DNA of 64,000 nucleotides from CAIYTF01 sp963664845 (lineage in GTDB: Bacteria > Bacteroidota > Ignavibacteria > Ignavibacteriales > Ignavibacteriaceae). Below, piece by piece: positions 52,994 to 63,185 of the stretch (the stretch's first letter is position 1; every line of letters begins with the position of its first letter). The translations under genes and the position numbers were made by a program. Location: positions 2,046,001-2,110,000 of the forward strand of contig OY761615.1 of NCBI GenBank assembly GCA_963664845.1, written 5' to 3'. The notes under the pieces were generated by a model that ran no database searches, was not told the origin of the DNA, and saw only the letters and a list, made by a program, of their open reading frames with translations.

Positions 52994-54472
52994 ATGCAAC
53001 AAAACGAATTATTTAAACCATCCCTGGCAGCCTTCATCTTTTTCATGCTGAGCCTGATCTTTTTCGGCTATTACAAGCTCAGTGATGAAACCTATACGTA
53101 CTTGCAATACGCAAAGAACATTGCCACAACCGGCGAGATCTCATTTAACCCCGGTGAGAGAACATACGATTTTACAAGTCCCCTGTGGCTTGGAATGATG
53201 GCAGCAGGGAGCAGCATGATGAAAGACATAACCAACACACCGCAGGCTCTTTCGCTCATTTGGTCCATTGCATCAATTTTCGTATGGTATTATATCCTTA
53301 AGCGGTACTTCAAAAAAGTCCCCTTCCTGCTTCTGCTCTTACCGGCATTGGATCCGAACCTGCTCAGACAGGCCAACCTCGGGCTGGAAACAAGTTTGGC
53401 TTTTTTCTTCGGCTCCATGCTCATACTGCAAATGCTTTTACGTGATGAGTCACCTGAGTGGAAGAACACGCGGATAGCCGTTACCGGTGGATTGTTTTTC
53501 CTTGTACGACCCGAAAGTGTTTTGCTTTTTGCCATCATTCTCTGGTACCTCTATTTCAGGAAAAAAGCATCAAAGAAGGACATGGCAATAATGAAGGGAA
53601 TATTCCTTGCCATCATTATTCCCTGGCACGTTTTTGCCTACCAGTATTTTGGGCGAGTACTCCCGACAACCCTGCTGACCAGCATTGCAAACATGAGCTG
53701 GGAGGCACGATTATGGGAGTCGGTTCTTCTTTTTGTTATGAGCTATGGGGCCTTGCTGCTGATCGGGGTGTTTGTTTTGGTTAATAATAAAACTTCTGAG
53801 AGTGCTGCAACCGGAACCGACAACCCGTCAACCCGGGCAATGCTTCCGGTGAGCTTATTTCTAAGCATTCCTGTCATTTATATTGTTTTCTACGTGCTGG
53901 TTCCTTATAAGGTAAATGTACCGGCACAAAATTATTGCACGGTAATTCCGTTTTTGACGGCAGCCATAATTGTACTTTTATACAAACTCAGGACAACACA
54001 AAAGTGGTTTAATCTGGCAACAGCTTTGGTCCTTGTCCAGTTTTTGGTAATAAGTGCATATACCGGCTATGCGGAGAAAAAAAGCTATGTCATAGCGGGG
54101 CGCGTTGATGAGGAGATCGTTTCCTGGGTGAAGTCGAACACTCCACAGGAAAGTAAAATCGTAAGCAGGAACACGGGAAAACTTGCGTTCATGACTGATC
54201 GCAGATTCATAGAGGCACCGGAAAGCAGTGAGACGAATCCTGCACCGGGTATAAATGAAAACCAAATTGCAGAACATTTTTACAAGCAACGGCCTGAATA
54301 CTATATTGGCGACAGCCTGATCGTGGGAAACATACTTGGAGATTTAGGGAGCGCGACAGAAAAGATCATTTTCACCTATAATGATTATTTACCACGATTA
54401 GGAAACCGGGAAAGTGCATCGCCGGGAAAAATAACAGTGTTTGAATTATACTGGAAAGACCATAATCACTGA
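52994..54472 (+). CDS. GT-C-type membrane glycosyltransferase candidate
   Basis: 492 residues with about ten membrane helices. The first loop DETYTYLQYAKNIATTGEISF and FTSPLWLGMMA resemble the acidic-motif loop of GT-C (GT39/PMT-like) lipid-linked-sugar transferases. The C-terminal part (from about 370) is a periplasmic domain ending in GKITVFELYWKDH. Family members transfer sugars from polyprenyl phosphate to proteins or glycans outside the cytoplasm. Acceptor unknown. Stands alone on the plus strand after the HEPN pair. Confidence 0.7.
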   Translation: MQQNELFKPSLAAFIFFMLSLIFFGYYKLSDETYTYLQYAKNIATTGEISFNPGERTYDFTSPLWLGMMAAGSSMMKDITNTPQALSLIWSIASIFVWYYILKRYFKKVPFLLLLLPALDPNLLRQANLGLETSLAFFFGSMLILQMLLRDESPEWKNTRIAVTGGLFFLVRPESVLLFAIILWYLYFRKKASKKDMAIMKGIFLAIIIPWHVFAYQYFGRVLPTTLLTSIANMSWEARLWESVLLFVMSYGALLLIGVFVLVNNKTSESAATGTDNPSTRAMLPVSLFLSIPVIYIVFYVLVPYKVNVPAQNYCTVIPFLTAAIIVLLYKLRTTQKWFNLATALVLVQFLVISAYTGYAEKKSYVIAGRVDEEIVSWVKSNTPQESKIVSRNTGKLAFMTDRRFIEAPESSETNPAPGINENQIAEHFYKQRPEYYIGDSLIVGNILGDLGSATEKIIFTYNDYLPRLGNRESASPGKITVFELYWKDHNH

Positions 54473-54632
54473 TTGAGATCATTGCGCTGATTTCGTGAAT
54501 GACATTGAGTAAATTTTGACTTTGTCCCAACATATTTTGTGTTTTATTCGAAGTAAAAAAGTCTGGGGATTACAATGCAACTTCTTATATGCTGTCATCT
54601 TCCTATCAGCCTTCAGAAGGCGGGCACTATAC

Positions 54633-54650
54633 AAATGACATTTGTCATTT
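54633..54650. repeat. 18-bp palindrome between convergent genes
   Basis: AAATGACA and its exact complement TGTCATTT with TT between. It lies between the ends of the GT-C gene and the VOC gene; a weak terminator or a protein-binding site are both possible. Confidence 0.5.
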
Positions 54651-54733
54651 TAAAATCGTTCCCTCTAATTGTCACAAACAGTGAAAGAGCTGTTCGCTCA
54701 GTGTAATCATTCCAAATCAGTTTCAATCAGTGG

Positions 54734-55120
54734 TCATGGTTGGAACAGTGCCGAGAACGCTCCCGCGGGATCCTGAATAACGCAGTACTTTCCCTGGTCT
54801 CCATATTTTTTAATTGGAGTAATAAGCTGTCCGCCAAGGCGCAAACAGGCAGCAACACTGGCTTCAATGTTATCGACCGTTATATACATGAGCCATTGCG
54901 GGGGAAGCCCTGCGTTCGAGCCGCGAGCGTGACATACCCCGGCAACCGGAGTGTTTTGAGCCGGTGTCTTCATCACATAGTCATTATACTCACCCATGGA
55001 TAGTGGTTCTGTTTTCCAGCCTGTTACCGATGCATAAAATTCCCGTATTTCCTCGGCATTCTCGACTGTCAGATCGAACCATCCAATACTTCCGATTGCC
55101 GGTTTATTTTGGTCACTCAC
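54734..55120 (-). CDS. VOC-family protein (glyoxalase/bleomycin-resistance fold)
   Basis: 128 residues with two beta-alpha-beta-beta-beta halves: GSIGWFDLTVENAEEIREFYASVTGWKTE and MYITVDNIEASVAACLRLGGQL ... DPAGAFSALFQP. The metal-binding residues of the family are partly present (E/D ends). Function cannot be assigned: such proteins include dioxygenases, isomerases and resistance proteins. On the minus strand, 67 bases behind the CDF-like gene, possibly in the same unit. Confidence 0.8.
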   Translation of the reverse strand: MSDQNKPAIGSIGWFDLTVENAEEIREFYASVTGWKTEPLSMGEYNDYVMKTPAQNTPVAGVCHARGSNAGLPPQWLMYITVDNIEASVAACLRLGGQLITPIKKYGDQGKYCVIQDPAGAFSALFQP

Positions 55121-55187
55121 GTCATTGTCCTTTCATAAAGATAAAACATATAAGTTTCGTAATAATTTATTCCTGGCGCTTTCCATT

Positions 55188-55913
55188 TTAGTGCCCACAG
55201 GAGCAATATATATCCTTTTTAGCTTTTTCGAAACATTCCACTCCTTCCCTGAACGAGAACCAGGCAAGCCCCACAGCCCCAATTGCATCAAAGCCTCCCC
55301 AGGGAATAAGCTCATATAGTACGCTCGAAATGAGCAATATTACAGACATATAGATACACACTTTTGTACAGGCTGCATCGGCTGCAATTGCTTCCGAGTT
55401 CAGCGCTTTTCCAGTAACCGTTTTTCCGTATACCAGTAAAAGCATCGCCACAATTGAGATAAGCGCAATTATTCCACCCATAAGTGTAGCTTCCGGATGT
55501 TGCTGTCGATAGAGATTAAAAGCCGCTGACACACACAATCCCACTGCCAGCACATAGAACGAAGAGCCGGTTATCCTCAGAGCAAGCTTCTCAAACTGAG
55601 CACGTTTTCCTTCACCCTCTCTGATGATCCTGAGTATCATGGTTAACACGCCAATTCCGGACACTGTTTCAATAAAGCTGTCCAGTCCGAACCCTGCCAG
55701 CGTAAGCGTTTCATCTTTAAGTCCAAAATATACCGACACCGCGCCTTCAATCAGATTATACCCGATAGTGAAGATGGCCATCCCAAGCGCAACACGATAA
55801 TATGAGGCTGTTGTTCTATTTTTGGTGAAATAATTCAATAAACATTTTCTTTTGTCGTTTGGAGGATATTTGAGATTAAATCTACTGATTTGGAAGTCAA
55901 ATTGAAAGAACAA
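55188..55913 (-). CDS. CDF-like cation transporter
   Basis: About 241 residues; the N-terminal 40 residues upstream of the first helix lack a better start and the true start is uncertain (the first good Met is near residue 45). Six membrane segments; the second helix motif GFGLDSFIETVSG corresponds to the metal-binding D-x-x-x-D of CDF transporters. The fifth helix holds IAADAACTKVCIYM. The tail ends in CEKAKKDIYCSCGH-like Cys/His residues, perhaps a metal site. Smaller than classical CDF proteins as it lacks the cytoplasmic C-domain. Heavy-metal export is inferred. Confidence 0.7.
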   Translation of the reverse strand: MFFQFDFQISRFNLKYPPNDKRKCLLNYFTKNRTTASYYRVALGMAIFTIGYNLIEGAVSVYFGLKDETLTLAGFGLDSFIETVSGIGVLTMILRIIREGEGKRAQFEKLALRITGSSFYVLAVGLCVSAAFNLYRQQHPEATLMGGIIALISIVAMLLLVYGKTVTGKALNSEAIAADAACTKVCIYMSVILLISSVLYELIPWGGFDAIGAVGLAWFSFREGVECFEKAKKDIYCSCGH

Positions 55914-56125
55914 TCAGCTACCAGGCAGCAGCGAGTTGGTTCGCCAAAAAAGTTCTCACGGGATTTGAACAGAGACACCGCAGGAAAAGCCCACCCCCTA
56001 CCGGAAGTGTATCAACACTGGATGACTACGAACCGAAGCTGTGTCCATCCCAAATGACTGGCAACGGAGACACCCAATAGCGTTTCGCTTAATTGCTGCA
56101 TTTTCACTCAGGCTTTCAATACAGA

Positions 56126-58168
56126 TTAGATCAGAATTCGAGCATCAACACAAAGAAGAGTGCCATCCGAGCGGACCATCACAGGATTTAGATCCAGTTC
56201 TGAAATATCCGGGTAATCGAGCAACAGTTGTGCGGCATTCCTGATCAGCTGTTTAACTGCATCCAAGGCAAGAGATGATTCCCCCCGCACACCGTGCAAT
56301 ATCTTTCCAATTGCAGTAGCAGCAATCATTGCCGTAATATCTTCGTCAGAGAGATATGCCGACTTCATCGAAATATCGTTCAGTGTCTCAACATATTTTC
56401 CGCCCGAACCAAACATCACCATGGGACCAAAGGACGGATCGTTGAACCCACCAATAAGCAATTCGAATTTTGCGTTAACGACCGGTTGCACAAGAAAATA
56501 ACGAAGTTTAACCTGATGTTCTATTGCTGTCTCAAGCATTTCAAGAGCAAATTCAATCAGATCTTCCGGTGAGCTTACATTAATTTTTACGAAGTTGAAC
56601 TCCGATTTGTGAGATACTTTCTCCGCCAAACCTTTCAGAACTACCGGGTAAGCGAATTCTCCGGAATGATCTTCCAACTCTACGACATTTAGTACTTTCC
56701 CGTTAACAAAAGGCAGGTTATAACCGCGCAGCAACTCTGTGCACAATTCATATGATGCCCATCCGGCACGCAGTTTAATTGGTTGCAGTTGAACATCTGG
56801 CTTCATGCGTTTTACTGTTCTGGGGCATGCTTTGTAATGTAAAAGATTTGCAATAACGGCGGCTGGTTGGGCCGGATCACGAAAGATCAACCTGCCAGCA
56901 TGTGATGCGTTATACTCGTCCCAAAACTCCGGCAGTGGCATCACCACCTGATAGATTGGTTTCCCCGAATCAGCGGCCTGAACAGCTTCGACAACCGGAA
57001 GTGGTTTCACCATTACCGGTTCCACAAAAAGAGAAATGACGGCATCAACATTTTCATCCGCTGCAAGCACTTTTGCACAAAGCGCAAATTGCTCTGCAGT
57101 GCCACCCGGGAGAAGATCAACGGGATTCAGAATACTTCCTGCCGGATGAACAATTTCGCGCAATGTTGCTTTTGTTTTGTCAGTAATATCGGCGAGAATG
57201 AGTCCATGCAATTCCATTGCATCAACTGCAAGAATGGCCGGGCCTCCCGCATTGGTGAGCACCGCTACCCTACTACCTTCCGGAACCGGAAATTGTTCAA
57301 AAGCCTGTAGAGTCTGAAACATTTCATCGGTAGTCCGCGCGCGCATAATTCCGTACTGTTCACAGACAGCATCAACCACGGCATCGCTTGCACCGAGCGC
57401 ACCCGTATGTGAAGATGCAGCCCTCATACCGCCTGATCCTCTGCCGGCTTTCACTATTGCAACCGGTTTTGTGCTGCCAGCCCCGGTCATGAGTCTGAGA
57501 AATTCTCTGCCGTTAGAAAAGCTCTCCAAATACATTGCTATGGATGATATACGGTCATGGCTCTGCCAATAGGCAAGAGCATCATTTTCGTTAACATCAG
57601 CTTTATTGCCAACGCTCAAAAAATGGCTGAATGCGATTCCGCTTTGCCGCAGGGAGTTCAGGACAGCCGCACCCAAAGCACCGCTTTGTGAAAGAAATGC
57701 TGTTCCGCTTTCAACAGGAGTTTCGGCCACAAAGGTTGCATTAAGCTTAATATCCTGAAAACAATTAATAAGCCCCATACAATTTGGTCCTACCATACGG
57801 GCGTTGTGGGTTTTCACTTTCTTCGCCAGTCGAAGTTCTATCTCCGCACCCTCACTCCCGGTTTCTCGGAAACCGGCGGTAATAAGGACTAATGCCGTCA
57901 CTTGTTTAGCAAGTAACTGATCAACAGTCTCTTCGACGAATTGTTTTGGAACAACAATTATGGCAAGGTCGATGTGATATGGCACTTCATTTACGGATAC
58001 ATAACCAGGGAATCCAAGAATGGTTTGCTGTTTGGGATTAACCACGGAAATCTGTCCGGTGTAGCCGAAGGTCTTTATCGTATTGAGAATTTCATAACCG
58101 ATTGAACCATGTTTTGCCGATGCTCCAACAATACACACCGAGGCGGGATAAAAAAACTTTTCAAGCAT
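56126..58168 (-). CDS. ADP-forming acetate/acyl-CoA ligase (fused)
   Basis: 680 residues with CoA-binding domain (MLEKFFYPASVCIVGASAKHGSIGYEI..), succinyl-CoA-ligase flavodoxin-like part (FLSQSGALGAAVLNSLRQSGI, SVGNKADVNENDAL) and a C-terminal ATP-grasp domain (from about 450; FAYPVVLKGLAEKVSHKSEFN, LLIGGFNDPSFGPMVMFGSGGKYVE, DLNPVMVRSDG). This is the single-chain ACD layout of anaerobes and archaea, which forms ATP from acyl-CoA. Substrate range not readable; acetate is typical. It is first in a minus-strand run before the CDF-like gene. Confidence 0.88.
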   Translation of the reverse strand: MLEKFFYPASVCIVGASAKHGSIGYEILNTIKTFGYTGQISVVNPKQQTILGFPGYVSVNEVPYHIDLAIIVVPKQFVEETVDQLLAKQVTALVLITAGFRETGSEGAEIELRLAKKVKTHNARMVGPNCMGLINCFQDIKLNATFVAETPVESGTAFLSQSGALGAAVLNSLRQSGIAFSHFLSVGNKADVNENDALAYWQSHDRISSIAMYLESFSNGREFLRLMTGAGSTKPVAIVKAGRGSGGMRAASSHTGALGASDAVVDAVCEQYGIMRARTTDEMFQTLQAFEQFPVPEGSRVAVLTNAGGPAILAVDAMELHGLILADITDKTKATLREIVHPAGSILNPVDLLPGGTAEQFALCAKVLAADENVDAVISLFVEPVMVKPLPVVEAVQAADSGKPIYQVVMPLPEFWDEYNASHAGRLIFRDPAQPAAVIANLLHYKACPRTVKRMKPDVQLQPIKLRAGWASYELCTELLRGYNLPFVNGKVLNVVELEDHSGEFAYPVVLKGLAEKVSHKSEFNFVKINVSSPEDLIEFALEMLETAIEHQVKLRYFLVQPVVNAKFELLIGGFNDPSFGPMVMFGSGGKYVETLNDISMKSAYLSDEDITAMIAATAIGKILHGVRGESSLALDAVKQLIRNAAQLLLDYPDISELDLNPVMVRSDGTLLCVDARILI

Positions 58169-58404
58169 AGTGGCGTACCTGTTTTAAAATTTACGTGCTT
58201 ACAAATATATAGATAATTGAGACTGGAAAATGGATAATTGAAAAATAGGAGGAGAGGTGAGAGCAAAATCACACCTGAGGAACAAATTAGATTTGTAATA
58301 TTCAATGCTAAACCCCTGAATGGAATTCGGTACAAGACGGAGAGTGAAGCGAGCTAATTCGATAGGACAAGCAAACTCGCCCACTTGGCAGACCCATAAA
58401 AAAA

Positions 58405-58427
58405 AAGCCGTCGTTGAAGGACGGCTT
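58405..58427 (-). terminator. Intrinsic terminator of the ferredoxin gene
   Basis: AAGCCGTC (58405-58412) and GACGGCTT (58420-58427) with a 7-base loop; on the minus strand a run of about nine T follows (A-run at 58398-58406). Directly after the ferredoxin stop. Confidence 0.88.
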
Positions 58428-58436
58428 TTAAACAAT

Positions 58437-58769
58437 TTATCTTCCTAATGAGTCCAGATAATCTTTCTTCTTCAGTAATTGCTCTGCATCTTCAACATGC
58501 TTCGGATCAGGAACACAGCAATCAACCGGGCAAACAGACGCACATTGGGGTTCATCGTGAAACCCTTTGCATTCTGTGCATTTATCCGGGACGATATAGA
58601 AAAAGTCGTTTGAGAAAAATCCGCTTGCACCTGATGGAGCAGCATCATCTGCGCCATAGGATGTACCCACCAATTCCCAGCTTGCGCCGCCTTCATAAAT
58701 AGCGGTATTGGGACATTCGGGCTCACAAGCGCCACAATTTATACACTCTTCAGTGATCATTATTGCCAT
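58437..58769 (-). CDS. 2x[4Fe-4S] ferredoxin, Chlorobium-like
   Basis: 110 residues with two CxxCxxCxxxCP clusters: CINCGACEPECP and CTECKGFHDEPQCASVCPVDCC (with the insert of Chlorobium-type and YfhL-like ferredoxins). The residues after the second cluster form a short helix (HVEDAEQLLKKKDYLDSLG). A central electron carrier for low-potential oxidoreductases. Monocistronic, with a strong terminator. The neighbouring ACD gene is consistent with pyruvate:ferredoxin-type metabolism (inference). Confidence 0.93.
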   Translation of the reverse strand: MAIMITEECINCGACEPECPNTAIYEGGASWELVGTSYGADDAAPSGASGFFSNDFFYIVPDKCTECKGFHDEPQCASVCPVDCCVPDPKHVEDAEQLLKKKDYLDSLGR

Positions 58770-58885
58770 AGAGTAGACCTCCTTTAACAGTTAAACAATA
58801 GTATTCAATAGACTTAAAAATGGCATAGCTATTTTAATTACTTTTGAAAAATAGCCATTTCCTATACAATCAAAAAGCGAAATAA

Positions 58886-59338
58886 TTAATTTCCCGAACC
58901 GGGAAAACAATATTTTCGCACCAATTCACGTAATTTATCCAATTCAAGCGGTTTTGTGAAAAAGTGGTCCGCACCAAAGATCTTCACATCTTCCTCTCCA
59001 ATATATTCGGGATATCCGGTGATCACCGCTATTTGAATATCGGGATAAATTTTGCGGATAAGGGTATACAGTTCAACACTGGATTTTGTTTTCAGATAAA
59101 AGTCCGAAATCACCAGATCAATTTTGTGTGCGCGTGCCTTGTTCATTGCATCATCGACATCCGCTGAAGCAATCATATTCACACCTTCGGAATCCAAAAA
59201 TATCTTAAATGCTTCGAGGATTTTCTTATCATCGTCAATAACAAGAACTGTAGGCTTATTTGATGCGGATGAGCCGGAGGCCTTAGCCTTCTTTTGCGGG
59301 TTTCCGACCGACACTTCGTCCTCAGGCAGTGATGGCAT
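58886..59338 (-). CDS. Single-domain response regulator
   Basis: 150 residues: a 28-residue flexible Lys/Ser-rich head, then a full CheY-like receiver with VLVIDDDKK (acid pocket), phospho-acceptor Asp in DLVISDFYLK, Thr in AVITGYPE and the conserved Lys in FFTKPLELDK. No output domain, so it acts by protein contact, or its output partner is elsewhere. No histidine kinase gene is visible next to it. The start codon shown gives a plausible ribosome site (aaaggagttagac). Confidence 0.9.
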   Translation of the reverse strand: MPSLPEDEVSVGNPQKKAKASGSSASNKPTVLVIDDDKKILEAFKIFLDSEGVNMIASADVDDAMNKARAHKIDLVISDFYLKTKSSVELYTLIRKIYPDIQIAVITGYPEYIGEEDVKIFGADHFFTKPLELDKLRELVRKYCFPGSGN

Positions 59339-59768
59339 GTCTAACTCCTTTCTGAAATAGGTTCGAGGTTCTGCAGGGGAAGCAATATGGTCTTCCGTTA
59401 CACAATAAACTCTGCAAACACTTCTATATTATTGCAAAAATCCCCCTTAAAATCAATATGAATTTTACGTAACCGGGAAAATAATGCGATCGTCTAAGTT
59501 AAAAAATAATAAAGAACGAAATCACGCATTTTTGTGCAGGATGAACGCCTTTAATTGCGAACTGACAATTGTTAACAGCGCTTTATCAGCAATAAATATT
59601 AGCAATTTGCAGCGAAAACGGCGTGTCGGTATATACAACACAGACCGCAGATCTTTTCCGGATATTTACCGCTTTGATCACTAAACGGCAAACTCATTCT
59701 GATCCCTGTAATCCTGAGGCATGCCTGCACACTGTCGTGGTGTTCAAATCCTGTTTCTTCATGTGCCT
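59339..59768. other. Intergenic region, no gene
   Basis: About 430 A/T-rich bases without a supported gene. A ttcaaatcc word near 59750 was checked for a tRNA arm and none found. Confidence 0.45.
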
Positions 59769-61271
59769 TTATTTGCGGAAAACCATAAAATACTCACTCC
59801 TATACACCAATCGGCTGTGGGTGCCAACTTCATTAGCTTTTTGCGTAATCGATGGAATTTCCGCGCCACCAAAACCGGCCTGTTTATTTTCCATAACTAT
59901 CAGATCATAGTATTTCCATGGTGCTTCAAATCTGTAACGCAACGAATCCGGGAATTGCGGATCATCCGGCCTGTTTACATCAAAGCGGTTTAAGGCAGTC
60001 GCGGCGAACATCATTACCCGGTGAGAAGCGTTTGTTGGTCCGCCAAAATAACCTATTCTGCCAACTTTGAGCGAGTCTGCAATATAGGCTCCTATTAGTC
60101 TTGATTGGACTGTCCGTTCATAAACATGCGTTTTGGCATCGGCGTATGTGACGATAGGAAATTTTCCAGCCACCTGTAGTGTATAGTACAATAGCCCTGT
60201 AAGAAATAAACCTATGGCTGCTTTCCCCTTTATGCCATTGAACATCATCGAGAATGCTATAATAACAAGTGGAAACGCCGACATTAGATATCTTGAATTC
60301 CAATGCTCCTTAATTTGTGCGTACCCAAAAAACAGAGAGACCAGCAGATATAAGACCGGTGCAGCAAGAAACAAGAAAACAAAAACAAAGTTCGTTTGGG
60401 AACCTTCTCCCCTTTTTCCGAACACCATGAAAAGCAGGAACAGCAACACAGCCAAACCAAGAACCGGCCCGAACATCAGAACAAAATTGGAGGAGAAGGC
60501 CGAGAGCACACCTAAAAGGTTAAAACGCAGAAATTTACTTGCCGGTTCATATCCGGCACTTTTTGTTGATTGTAAAAACCGGAAAGCGCCGCCATAGAAA
60601 ACTGCGTGATACAAAAGCCAAACAATAATTCCACTGAACGCTAAAAGGTTTACCGCAACGATGCCGCGCATTTGACGGGAAAGCGTTTTTGCCTTAGCCG
60701 CCCGCAGCAGTGTGTATATAACCGGTATTGGCGCCAGAAACCATGCTTCGTAGCGGATGAGCGAACAACAGACAATGAAGACCGATGTCCAAGCTGCAGA
60801 AGATATTGACCCAAACAATATCCACTCCACAAAATAATAGGCAGCAGCCATCATAAAGGCAATAAACGCCACCTCAGTCATCGGTGTCAGGGAGAGATAC
60901 ACATAATCTGGATTAAGTGCAAACAAAGAAAGCGTGAAGCAAATTGTTCTCTCATCGGACTTCAAAGCCCGGAGTATACCGGAAAGGAAACAGAGCGTTG
61001 TGCAGACAAGAACAAGGTTAAGCAAAAAGCCGCTTATATAATTGAAGAAAAGAATATCCGGCATACAAAAAGGAGCCAGAAGCAGATGATAAAGTGGCAG
61101 CCAAGTAGTTCCGAAAGAAAATGGCTTCGATGAATCAAACATACTCCTCGCGATAACAGAATGGGAATTCGCATCACCATAGTACAGGAGAGCTAATTTA
61201 TTTGCTGAGTGGACAATCAGGAAAACCGGCACATAAAACAGTGTCAGCATCAAGGGGAAATATTTTCCCAT
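59769..61271 (-). CDS. GT-C-type membrane glycosyltransferase candidate (second)
   Basis: 500 residues, about ten helices. First loop YYGDANSHSVIARSMFDS with an acid motif and WLPLYHLLLAPFCMP, the layout of GT39/GT83/ArnT-like transferases; the helices after it are poorly conserved. The C-terminal part (from about 390) is extracytoplasmic, with FEAPWKYYDLIVMEN. Substrate unknown. It is not an obvious close relative of the 53 kb protein in the sequence I can compare. Alone on the minus strand. Confidence 0.68.
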   Translation of the reverse strand: MGKYFPLMLTLFYVPVFLIVHSANKLALLYYGDANSHSVIARSMFDSSKPFSFGTTWLPLYHLLLAPFCMPDILFFNYISGFLLNLVLVCTTLCFLSGILRALKSDERTICFTLSLFALNPDYVYLSLTPMTEVAFIAFMMAAAYYFVEWILFGSISSAAWTSVFIVCCSLIRYEAWFLAPIPVIYTLLRAAKAKTLSRQMRGIVAVNLLAFSGIIVWLLYHAVFYGGAFRFLQSTKSAGYEPASKFLRFNLLGVLSAFSSNFVLMFGPVLGLAVLLFLLFMVFGKRGEGSQTNFVFVFLFLAAPVLYLLVSLFFGYAQIKEHWNSRYLMSAFPLVIIAFSMMFNGIKGKAAIGLFLTGLLYYTLQVAGKFPIVTYADAKTHVYERTVQSRLIGAYIADSLKVGRIGYFGGPTNASHRVMMFAATALNRFDVNRPDDPQFPDSLRYRFEAPWKYYDLIVMENKQAGFGGAEIPSITQKANEVGTHSRLVYRSEYFMVFRK

Positions 61272-61604
61272 AACCGCACGGATGGCCTTTGTTAACGCTG
61301 ACTGATTATTGTTCGGATTTTTTATACTGATAACTTTCTTTTTATTCCCCGAAATATCGCAATTTATTGGAGAAAACAGGTAGGGAAAAGCAATATTCGA
61401 TTAAAAAGCACGATCACAACTTCTTTCGAATAATCTCGAATGGGTCCTTTTTTTAGTGTAAAACCCGTGAACATGGTATACACGCCTGAAAATTGGCAAA
61501 AGCCGAAATAGCTGTTATCTTTGAAAAATGAATACCGGATTTTTCATAAAACACTTTCGAGGCCGGGACACGGTTTTACAATAATTAACTCTTGTCAAAG
61601 GTAT
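61272..61604 (+). promoter_or_regulatory. Upstream region of the MutS-like gene with Bacteroidota-type promoter
   Basis: About 330 bases without gene. Near its end TTG (61493-61495), 20 bases, TATCTTTG (61516-61523), as in the Bacteroidota TTTG / TAnnTTTG promoter. If used, transcription begins after 61523 and the TTG at 61521 cannot be the start of the next gene. Confidence 0.4.
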
Positions 61605-63185
61605 ATGTTCTTTACAACGAAAAAAAACATTGCCAAGCTACGTTCAATCTGGGGTCGACCGGTGGAACGCCACAGAAATTTTGATCTAATCACTATTTAC
61701 CACGATTTATTTAAACAAAACTGGTCGGGTGATTTTGTTGACCAGAAGACCTGGGATGATTTGGATTTTAATTCCCTATTTTCAAAAATTGACAGAACTA
61801 CTTCGCGGATCGGACAACAGTATTTATATCATCTGCTGCATGTATACGTAAAAGACGAGAGTATCCTCATGAGCAGATATGAAACCATACATTTGTTGAA
61901 AAATAATAGTGAATTAAGGGAAAGCATTCAGCTAAAATTACTGCCACTGGATAATGTGTCTTCTTATTTCATACCAAATTTGCTTCTGAACAAATCACTT
62001 CCCAGCACAAAATTCTACCCGGCATTCTATTTATGCTCATTTCTTTCGTTACTCTCGATGATTTTAATTCAGGTCAACGGAGCGTTCATTTTTGCAGCAA
62101 TCGCTATTTTGATAATGAATTTGATTATAAACAAATTCTATACCAACAAAATCCATGGATTTTTTTCTGGATTCGCCAGCCTGAATGCACTGATATCCTC
62201 CGCAATAACAATAAGTGGAATAAAATCTGAAGTTCCCAATGACGGGATTAACACGTTGCGAAGTCAGCGCCGACTATTAAAATCGCTGAAAAAAAAGATC
62301 GGTTATCTCGTGATTGATAAAGTTGCTCTCAATGATTTTGCGGTCATTGCAATCGAATATATGAACATGTTCATGCTTTTCGACGTTATTGCCTATTACC
62401 GCTCGGTGCATATATTATCAAAGCATCAAAAGGAAATGCACCAGATGTTTGAAATCGTGGCCGAGCTTGATGCCTTTATTTCTGTGGCCTCCTATCTCGC
62501 TGATGGCAAAAAGTATTCAACTCCCCAGTTTACCAGACAGGGAACCATTGGCTTTACGAACTTGTATCACCCGCTTATCGACAATGCCGTCCCCAATTCA
62601 CTTCCCAACATGGAGAATTCTGCCTTGATCACCGGCTCCAACATGTCAGGGAAAACCACATTCATCAAGACGCTGGGGATTAATTTGATTTTGGCGCAGA
62701 CGCTTAATATATGTATGGCAGATTCATTAACGACGCCCCACTACAAAATCAAAACAGCGATAAGGCGTGGAGACGATCTTGAGGAAGGCAAAAGTTACTT
62801 CTTTGTGGAGATAGAAGAACTGAGAAATTTTATTCAGTTGTCGGACGCACCAAATGAGTACTTGTTTTTGATCGACGAAATATTCAGGGGCACCAATACC
62901 ATTGAACGGCTGGCGGCGTCGACCGCAGTTTTGAAATACCTTGCCAATAATAATCACGTCTTTGTAACTACACACGATATCGAATTACAGGAATTACTTA
63001 AAAGTAAATTTCAGATGTTTCACTTCAGCGATCTGGTTGAAAATGGCAGTTTTTTATTTACCTATAAAATTCAGTCTGGGCCTTGTACGTCCGGCAATGC
63101 AATCAAATTACTGGAATTTTTAAAGTACCCTGCACAGATAACAGAAGAAGCAAATACAATTGTAAACAGCCTCATTGGGAACTAA
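61605..63185 (+). CDS. MutS-family DNA-binding ATPase (MutS-like, no mismatch domain)
   Basis: About 526 residues from ATG 61605 (AAAGG at 61597-61601; the earlier TTG start is inside a promoter box). N-terminal helical core and two membrane-like hydrophobic segments (LSLLSMILIQVNGAFIFAAIAILI, about residues 150-180) are followed by the MutS ATPase: Walker A GSNMSGKTTFIKT, DEIFRGTNTIERLA, FVTTHDIELQ. It lacks the MutS mismatch-reading N-domain. Such short MutS proteins with a membrane segment are common in Bacteroidota; role not settled. Stands alone on the plus strand. Confidence 0.85.
   Translation: MFFTTKKNIAKLRSIWGRPVERHRNFDLITIYHDLFKQNWSGDFVDQKTWDDLDFNSLFSKIDRTTSRIGQQYLYHLLHVYVKDESILMSRYETIHLLKNNSELRESIQLKLLPLDNVSSYFIPNLLLNKSLPSTKFYPAFYLCSFLSLLSMILIQVNGAFIFAAIAILIMNLIINKFYTNKIHGFFSGFASLNALISSAITISGIKSEVPNDGINTLRSQRRLLKSLKKKIGYLVIDKVALNDFAVIAIEYMNMFMLFDVIAYYRSVHILSKHQKEMHQMFEIVAELDAFISVASYLADGKKYSTPQFTRQGTIGFTNLYHPLIDNAVPNSLPNMENSALITGSNMSGKTTFIKTLGINLILAQTLNICMADSLTTPHYKIKTAIRRGDDLEEGKSYFFVEIEELRNFIQLSDAPNEYLFLIDEIFRGTNTIERLAASTAVLKYLANNNHVFVTTHDIELQELLKSKFQMFHFSDLVENGSFLFTYKIQSGPCTSGNAIKLLEFLKYPAQITEEANTIVNSLIGN

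Noticed and set aside
59700..59768. Possible tRNA arm (gttcaaatcc)
   Set aside because: No acceptor or D-arm complement could be found around it.
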